Positions 8,401 through 10,239 of a stretch of DNA of 10,239 nucleotides are shown piece by piece; within the stretch, counting starts at the first letter, position 1; every line of letters begins with the position of its first letter. The position numbers were made by a program, and so were the translations under genes. Origin of the DNA: Bacteroidales bacterium. GTDB lineage: Bacteria; Bacteroidota; Bacteroidia; Bacteroidales; UBA1715. The stretch covers positions 1 through 10,239 of the forward strand of contig JAFZTG010000033.1 in the NCBI GenBank assembly GCA_017618935.1. The letters are read 5' to 3'. The notes beneath the pieces were generated by a model that ran no database searches, was not told the DNA's origin, and saw nothing but the letters and a program-made list of their open reading frames with translations.

Positions 8401-8726
8401 AATGGGTGATACAAATTATCATACGCAAGATTATTAAACGTTACCTCGTATGACGTAACACCAAGAGGAATAGATTTTTTCTCATTTTCTTTTGTATCAA
8501 AATTATACAAAATAACAACCACATCAGATGCAGTCGAAGGAATACCCGACACTTGCACCACATAACTACCATTTGGTGGCTCGGCACAAGTAGGATTATT
8601 CTTTTTGAAACATACGTTTATGCCGTGACTACTCGAACATTCATCCCAATTATCCTGAGAAAATGCAAAAAAGGAACTCAAAAGTACCCCCAAACAAATT
8701 TCACATTTAAGAATAAACGCACGCAT
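2442..8726 (-). CDS. Giant SprB-repeat surface adhesin with T9SS type B sorting domain
   Basis: This is a 2094-residue secreted protein. Residues 1-23 are a signal peptide (cleavage after AFS, before Q24). Residues 24-129 form a divergent module. Residues 130-1777 hold 20 SprB-type repeats of about 82 residues, each with an aromatic-x-W core and an aGtYtVtVtDxxGC-like end. Residues 1778-2003 are non-repeated: first an Ig/PKD-like stretch (CLGDSL, YVWSAVENNC, TTYYADST, DGC), then a second beta-rich part ending HGCKERTQIFVEV. Residues 2005-2094 are the gliding-motility-associated type B sorting domain (FTPNGDGVNDNW, VFNRWGVLVYE, HPWNGT, MGTYYYVIEY, final IIR). SprB of F. johnsoniae is a mobile surface adhesin of the same architecture but longer; here I infer adhesion and not necessarily gliding. 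The protein should cross the inner membrane by Sec and the outer membrane by a T9SS encoded elsewhere. The ATG at 8724-8726 is right because the signal peptide starts there. The frame is intact. Confidence 0.95.
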   Translation of the reverse strand: MRAFILKCEICLGVLLSSFFAFSQDNWDECSSSHGINVCFKKNNPTCAEPPNGSYVVQVSGIPSTASDVVVILYNFDTKENEKKSIPLGVTSYEVTFNNLAYDNLYHPLVNIDGTAQWEGLSFTLKEPEYTATLQKNREAGCTGQPVGQASVSFSGGVEPYTWQWSKQDDASFAPHSDQADVYDLAPGDYFVTVTDSKGCTIVSDPLTVETQDISISVTKTDNVTCKDTTDGAIEVAVVGAYGDYNLYWNGDKNHLIDKNTIGNNNLPADTYMIQVVDAIGCEDETGPVYILEPEKKITLNKDTFENLKCRDIPDGQVSFSVENAEGAVTYQWSDGKESGLTRNDLAAAIEYTLTVTDELGCKAQNTVTLTQPATKVSVSVQDFTKPSCFGYSDGSITASASGGTPAEDPNPPYTYYWNSVEGNVTISDIQGGESHPYTIVAMDGHGCTDTLKEYILDEPEPLTTKFEINGSEAPNPYNLTCNGNKISSLKLSVEGGTPPYKYKWSEETEFGTKTEITNVGAGTYTVVVKDKNGTGCEQPVSQTVLEPQKLTATISEKTPILCNGDSGELQVTVEGGLETYEYQWTNVSSTSATTGAVKKGVYSVTVTDGNDCEVSTEYELKEPDVLKVHITVSPEACDDISKGNLVADVTGGTEPYDYHWNTGGTTATLGNLEAKNYTVQITDNNGCTSNQDMIDMTRLKNYHIEVSKSNVTCFYKNLSTPGKDSTSKDGTARVQIISGFSPYKIFWSNGETTKEITNLQRGNYTVRVEDSRGCEREQAITIDTIPALRVSSLITTPSACKIPTGTATIKINKKTGASPYRYYWYKGSEVISTKTSAKEMAAGTYKIEVIDRNNCPLDTSITTVVIENEANLKLAVGSEDTIIRCANGSLGTATAVARNGVEPYQFSWSNGLTGETVSNLSAGIYSVTVEDADGCEDTKSIEFVEDDVLRIEEKGQKNASCNGSSDGYIQIDVKGGVPPYTITWNNNPSAQYTNQNLSAGTYTVTVSDSKGCNGVKKTFTITEPEELQISVTNQTQITCADHCDASAKAVVKGGTAPYTIQWPSGETGETANALCMGNGQQMYVEDANHCPATTNFNVTGREDRLMVNTTNIKSPICGELEPSGKITVTAVGSLNGDYFYTWKNNGTELPSTVNVLSGYPAGAYVLHLSDGTCEFDTTITLSNELDVTSEFQYQESTCEGDSYKIVISNENTANYTYLWDNGNTTQTATGLTDGTHSVEATDKDGCVYTTSFEMVQKHLNPQVTVTDANCYNKANGSASATADNTKGDIYYKWYKKDSDELVGSEQTATGLAKGDYYVAVYDGNHTDCAESVDFSVNEPSEIVLVVSEEMPSYCHLPNGKVSVEIIGNPATPVSYEWKNTVSNTNIGMEAVCSVVPSETDISITVTDNVGCTVTTTTQITDVTNFSIQEVIQTADIQCIGSSTAALEVITNNGYGTFTYEWANHPEATSNTLKGISSGTYSVSITDEKGCKITSDDIVVSDPDELHVDFDETPRIECKGGTGTLSAIATGGWPSYTYSWYDADNTLLQSSSQSDLECKKGVYKVKITDKFGCESAVFSYEMTEPSELMADFTVDVTECGDNAETGKITINSISGGWEDVSYRYKWGTISEDKTWTAYDPDEIQVLTNLPAGTYVCTITYSENPEDCYIEKKLYTNPLVPESIVAESHHTHCNYYTDTEIQNGITDGSIEVTKLIVSKGSYEESMRSIADLADYTFEWNDSKKQTGPIATNLNVGDYEVTVIGANGCSKTFTTDKIDSYVQLNAEIFATDDNTLERKQICLGDSLNVSATLQTTYSYDYVPSDNSVAYVWSAVENNCSSTISTPDEASTWVTPLTTYYADSTQVQFSYTMDGCSSKPVNYTVYHYDSVNFAIQMFDTVGVYIGTDSVSGVQGMRYLFLPVDEPWFVDKTEENGVVSILWRSFKPNKMEKGTLSDTTTNEKTYARSGRTGLLMRLEESNYLYAVATTVHGCKERTQIFVEVMSSNFVPSGFTPNGDGVNDNWVIPYLNNCPQAKVTVFNRWGVLVYENKIEYATHPWNGTSITGNELPMGTYYYVIEYNDVNHTPTKTGAVSIIR
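2445..2714 (-). other. T9SS type B (gliding-motility-associated) C-terminal sorting domain
   Basis: This segment encodes the last 90 residues of the giant protein. Recognisable positions are FVPSGFTPNGDGVND at the start, VTVFNRWGVLVYEN in the middle, and HPWNGT, LPMGTYYYVIEY and the closing GAVSIIR. This is the pattern of the Bacteroidota gliding-motility-associated C-terminal domain (TIGR04131 type), which targets proteins to type IX secretion and usually depends on a PorP/SprF partner. Confidence 0.93.
3396..8339 (-). repeat. Array of 20 coding SprB-type repeats, about 82 residues each
   Basis: Counting by hand, residues 130-1777 of the giant protein contain 20 tandem units, an average of 82.4 residues or about 247 bp. 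Each has an early cysteine in most cases (as in NVTCKDTTDG, KPSCFGYSDG, NASCNGSSDG), then GGxxPY, an aromatic-x-W core (YQWSDG, YKYKW, YTITW, YTYLW and so on, 20 instances) and a closing GxYxVxVxDxxGC strand. About half end in an EP, QP or DP linker. The units are clearly divergent at the protein level, and I noticed no long identical DNA stretches between them. The array therefore looks old and stable, not recently amplified. Confidence 0.9.
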
Positions 8727-8752
8727 ACGTTGTTATACTCTATAGAATATTG

Positions 8753-8760
8753 CAAAGTAA
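8753..8760 (-). promoter_or_regulatory. Putative -7 promoter element of the adhesin operon
   Basis: On the minus strand TTACTTTG, followed by CA, lies 26 bp before the ATG at 8726. It differs from TAnnTTTG at one position (T for A at position 2). I find no clear TTTG -33 element 17-23 bp upstream of it, so if it is the promoter it is weak or needs an activator or alternative sigma factor. No other candidate is visible in the gap. Confidence 0.4.
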
Positions 8761-8789
8761 ATGTTTTTCACGGAATTTTTTCATTTTAC

Positions 8790-8820
8790 TTTGACTTTTT
8801 TGAAAAAAAATCTAATTTCG
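8790..8820 (+). promoter_or_regulatory. Putative Bacteroidota-type promoter for lptB
   Basis: TTTG (8790-8793) and TAATTTCG (8813-8820) are 19 bp apart. They match the -33 element exactly and the -7 consensus TAnnTTTG with one mismatch. The -7 box ends 18 bp before the lptB ATG. It sits back to back with the promoter-like element of the adhesin gene in a 112-bp divergent gap. Confidence 0.5.
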
Positions 8821-8838
8821 GCACACATTTTTTGAGCG

Positions 8839-9567
8839 ATGTCAATTTTAAGAACGGAAAATATTATGAAAAAGTACGGCAGCAGAACTGTCGTACAGAA
8901 TGTTTCATTTAGCGTGAAACAAGGCGAAATTGTTGGTTTGCTCGGCCCTAACGGTGCAGGAAAAACCACGTCGTTTTATATGGTTATGGGACTTATCAAT
9001 CCCGATGGTGGAAAAATTTTCCTCGATGACATAGATATTACATCGGAACCTGTCTATAAACGTGCCCGTTACGGTATTGGCTATCTTGCCCAAGAGGCCT
9101 CGGTATTTCGCTCTCTTTCTGTCGAAAATAATATTATGGCCATTCTTGAGATGACCAATCGCACGAAAAAGGAGCAAAAAGAGAAGTTGGAAGAATTGCT
9201 CACCGATTTCAATTTGCTTCATATTCGGAAAAACCTCGGTATCCAATTGTCTGGTGGCGAGCGTCGTAGAACGGAGATTGCTCGTGCTTTGGCAAGTGAC
9301 CCGAAATTCATTCTGCTTGACGAGCCTTTTGCCGGCGTTGACCCTATCGCTGTTGAAGAAATTCAGCGCATTGTGCGGAATTTAAAGGATAGAAACATCG
9401 GAATCCTCATTACAGACCATAATGTTGACGAAACGCTTTCGATTACCGACAATGCCAACATTTTGTTTGAGGGTACTATCTTCAAATCGGGAACAGCCGA
9501 AGATTTGGCAAACGACCCCGACGTCCGCCGTGTATATCTGGGAAGCAATTTTGAATTGAAGAAATAG
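8839..9567 (+). CDS. lptB: LptB, ATPase of the lipopolysaccharide export transporter
   Basis: This 242-residue cytoplasmic ABC ATPase powers extraction of lipopolysaccharide from the inner membrane by the LptB2FG complex and its transfer to LptC and the periplasmic bridge. All catalytic elements are intact: Walker [10 protein letters not shown] (36-44), Q-loop Q85 in YLAQEASVF, signature LSGGE (137-141) followed by [10 protein letters not shown], Walker B FILLD (157-161) with catalytic E162, and the switch histidine H194 in [34 protein letters not shown] and [14 protein letters not shown] are distinctive of LptB among ABC ATPases, and the length is normal. I prefer the ATG at 8839 over the one at 8866 because the N-terminal [11 protein letters not shown] belongs to the first beta strand. 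It is divergent from the adhesin operon and followed after 79 bp by the aspartate kinase gene; no functional link to either is evident. Confidence 0.95.
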   Translation: MSILRTENIMKKYGSRTVVQNVSFSVKQGEIVGLLGPNGAGKTTSFYMVMGLINPDGGKIFLDDIDITSEPVYKRARYGIGYLAQEASVFRSLSVENNIMAILEMTNRTKKEQKEKLEELLTDFNLLHIRKNLGIQLSGGERRRTEIARALASDPKFILLDEPFAGVDPIAVEEIQRIVRNLKDRNIGILITDHNVDETLSITDNANILFEGTIFKSGTAEDLANDPDVRRVYLGSNFELKK

Positions 9568-9594
9568 TTTTTTGTGCAACAATATCACATTGAT

Positions 9595-9626
9595 TTTAGC
9601 AATCTGACGATATTTTTATACTTTTG
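9595..9626 (+). promoter_or_regulatory. Putative promoter for the aspartate kinase gene
   Basis: TACTTTTG (9619-9626), followed by CA, matches the -7 consensus TAnnTTTG exactly and ends 20 bp before the ATG at 9647. The -33 position is poor: TTTA (9595-9598), 20 bp upstream, is the best candidate. The whole gap is 79 bp, so a leader regulatory RNA such as a lysine riboswitch would not fit. Confidence 0.55.
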
Positions 9627-9646
9627 CACGTCTTAAAACATACAAT

Positions 9647-10239
9647 ATGAAAGTATTAAAATTTGGTGGAACCTCGGTTGGCTCTCCTGAAAGAATGAAA
9701 AGCGTTTCGAAACTCATTACTGACGGAACGCAGCAAATAGTTGTCCTTTCTGCAATGTCGGGAACGACAAACAATCTTGTTGAAATAGCAGATTATTATA
9801 AAAAAGGAAACGACGACGGCGCGTCTAATCTCATCTCTGCGCTTGAGAAAAAGTATGCCGGCGTGATTGAGGGATTGCTGAATACACAGGAATATCGCGA
9901 CAAGGCTGCTGCCATAATCGCTCGTGAATGTGACATTGTTCGTTCGTTTGCTCATAAACCGTTCTCCATCCAGGCAGAAAAAATGATTCTGGCTCGTGGC
10001 GAAATCATGTCAACAAACCTTGTTCAGCTATATCACGAGGAAAATAACATTTCTTCGGTATTGTTGAACTCTTTGGATTTTATGATTGTTGATGCCGACG
10101 GAGAGCCTGTTTTGGCTGAAATCGAAACTCGATTGAAAAAGGTTTTGAGTCAATATGCAAATACAACGTTGTTCATTACACAAGGTTTTATCTGTACGAA
10201 TGATAAAGGCGAGGTTGACAACTTAAAACGTGGCGGTAG
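9647..10239 (+). CDS. Aspartate kinase, N-terminal part (runs off the window)
   Basis: Aspartate kinase phosphorylates L-aspartate with ATP, the first step towards lysine/diaminopimelate, threonine and methionine. The window holds 197 full codons plus two bases of the next. The nucleotide-binding start KFGGTSVG (residues 5-12) carries the conserved lysine K5. IVVLSAMSGTTNNLVEIADY is the second conserved block, E119 in LARGEIMSTNLV is the expected catalytic glutamate, and FITQGFICTNDKGEVDNLKRGG leads into the RGGSD motif at the edge. The terminal TAG letters are out of frame, and the last two bases (AG) fit the expected serine codon. The GTTNNLVEIADY block and the following helices match the monofunctional Bacteroidales aspartate kinases (about 440 residues) better than the bifunctional kinase-homoserine dehydrogenase (from memory). 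I leave the symbol blank because the C-terminal regulatory domain, which would settle the isozyme, is outside. Confidence 0.93.
   Translation, partial: MKVLKFGGTSVGSPERMKSVSKLITDGTQQIVVLSAMSGTTNNLVEIADYYKKGNDDGASNLISALEKKYAGVIEGLLNTQEYRDKAAAIIARECDIVRSFAHKPFSIQAEKMILARGEIMSTNLVQLYHEENNISSVLLNSLDFMIVDADGEPVLAEIETRLKKVLSQYANTTLFITQGFICTNDKGEVDNLKRGG

Noticed and set aside
8553..8912. 119-residue plus-strand open frame spanning the adhesin start and the lptB start
   Set aside because: It lies antisense to the adhesin's signal-peptide region and out of frame across the lptB start. Its composition is arbitrary (runs of F, K, T) with no domain, so it is a shadow frame.
8781..8969. 62-residue minus-strand frame containing a [14 protein letters not shown] stretch
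   Set aside because: This is the familiar antisense reading of a Walker A motif (the lptB P-loop), not a gene.
9573..9589. Possible terminator hairpin after lptB (TGTG ... CACA)
   Set aside because: The stem is only four base pairs with a nine-base loop and no T tract after it, too weak for an intrinsic terminator.
9568..9646. Possible lysine riboswitch before the aspartate kinase gene
   Set aside because: The gap is 79 bp and the inferred leader is about 15-20 nt, far below the roughly 170 nt a lysine riboswitch needs.
10237..10239. TAG at the very end as a stop codon of the aspartate kinase
   Set aside because: In the kinase frame these bases are the last T of a glycine codon and AG of the next codon, which fits the serine of the conserved RGGSD motif. 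The gene continues outside the window.

Overview
The window looks like chromosomal DNA from a member of the Bacteroidota, most likely the order Bacteroidales. Three things point there: gene families essentially confined to that phylum (a type B type IX secretion (T9SS) C-terminal sorting domain, PorP/SprF, DUF4296, DUF3078); promoter-like TAnnTTTG elements instead of the usual -10/-35 boxes; and the lack of clear Shine-Dalgarno sequences before the starts. The DNA is moderately AT-rich. I see no mobile element, RNA gene, CRISPR array or convincing intrinsic terminator. No gap between genes exceeds about 115 bases.

Left and centre (1-8726, all on the minus strand, so transcription runs right to left). 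The centrepiece is a 2094-residue secreted surface protein (2442-8726). It has a signal peptide, a divergent N-terminal module, 20 SprB-type repeats of about 82 residues, a non-repeated linker region and a T9SS type B sorting domain at the C-terminus. Directly downstream, with stop and start codons overlapping, lies a PorP/SprF outer-membrane protein (1537-2442, GTG start). A DUF4296 lipoprotein follows (1172-1540, ATGA overlap), then a 91-residue protein of unknown function (892-1167), and finally, probably from its own promoter, a DUF3078 outer-membrane protein cut by the window edge (1-829).

Right (8839-10239, plus strand). Across a 112-bp divergent intergenic region lies lptB, the ATPase of the lipopolysaccharide transporter. 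Next comes the first 197 codons of a monofunctional-type aspartate kinase, which has its own promoter-like element. These are housekeeping genes.

Working model (inference): the giant protein is a filamentous adhesin exported across the outer membrane by a T9SS encoded elsewhere. Its co-encoded PorP/SprF partner would act at the outer membrane in secretion or attachment, as SprF does for SprB in Flavobacterium johnsoniae. The translationally coupled DUF4296 lipoprotein is a candidate, so far uncharacterised, third component. No T9SS core gene (porK-porN, sov/sprA, porV, porU) lies in the window.
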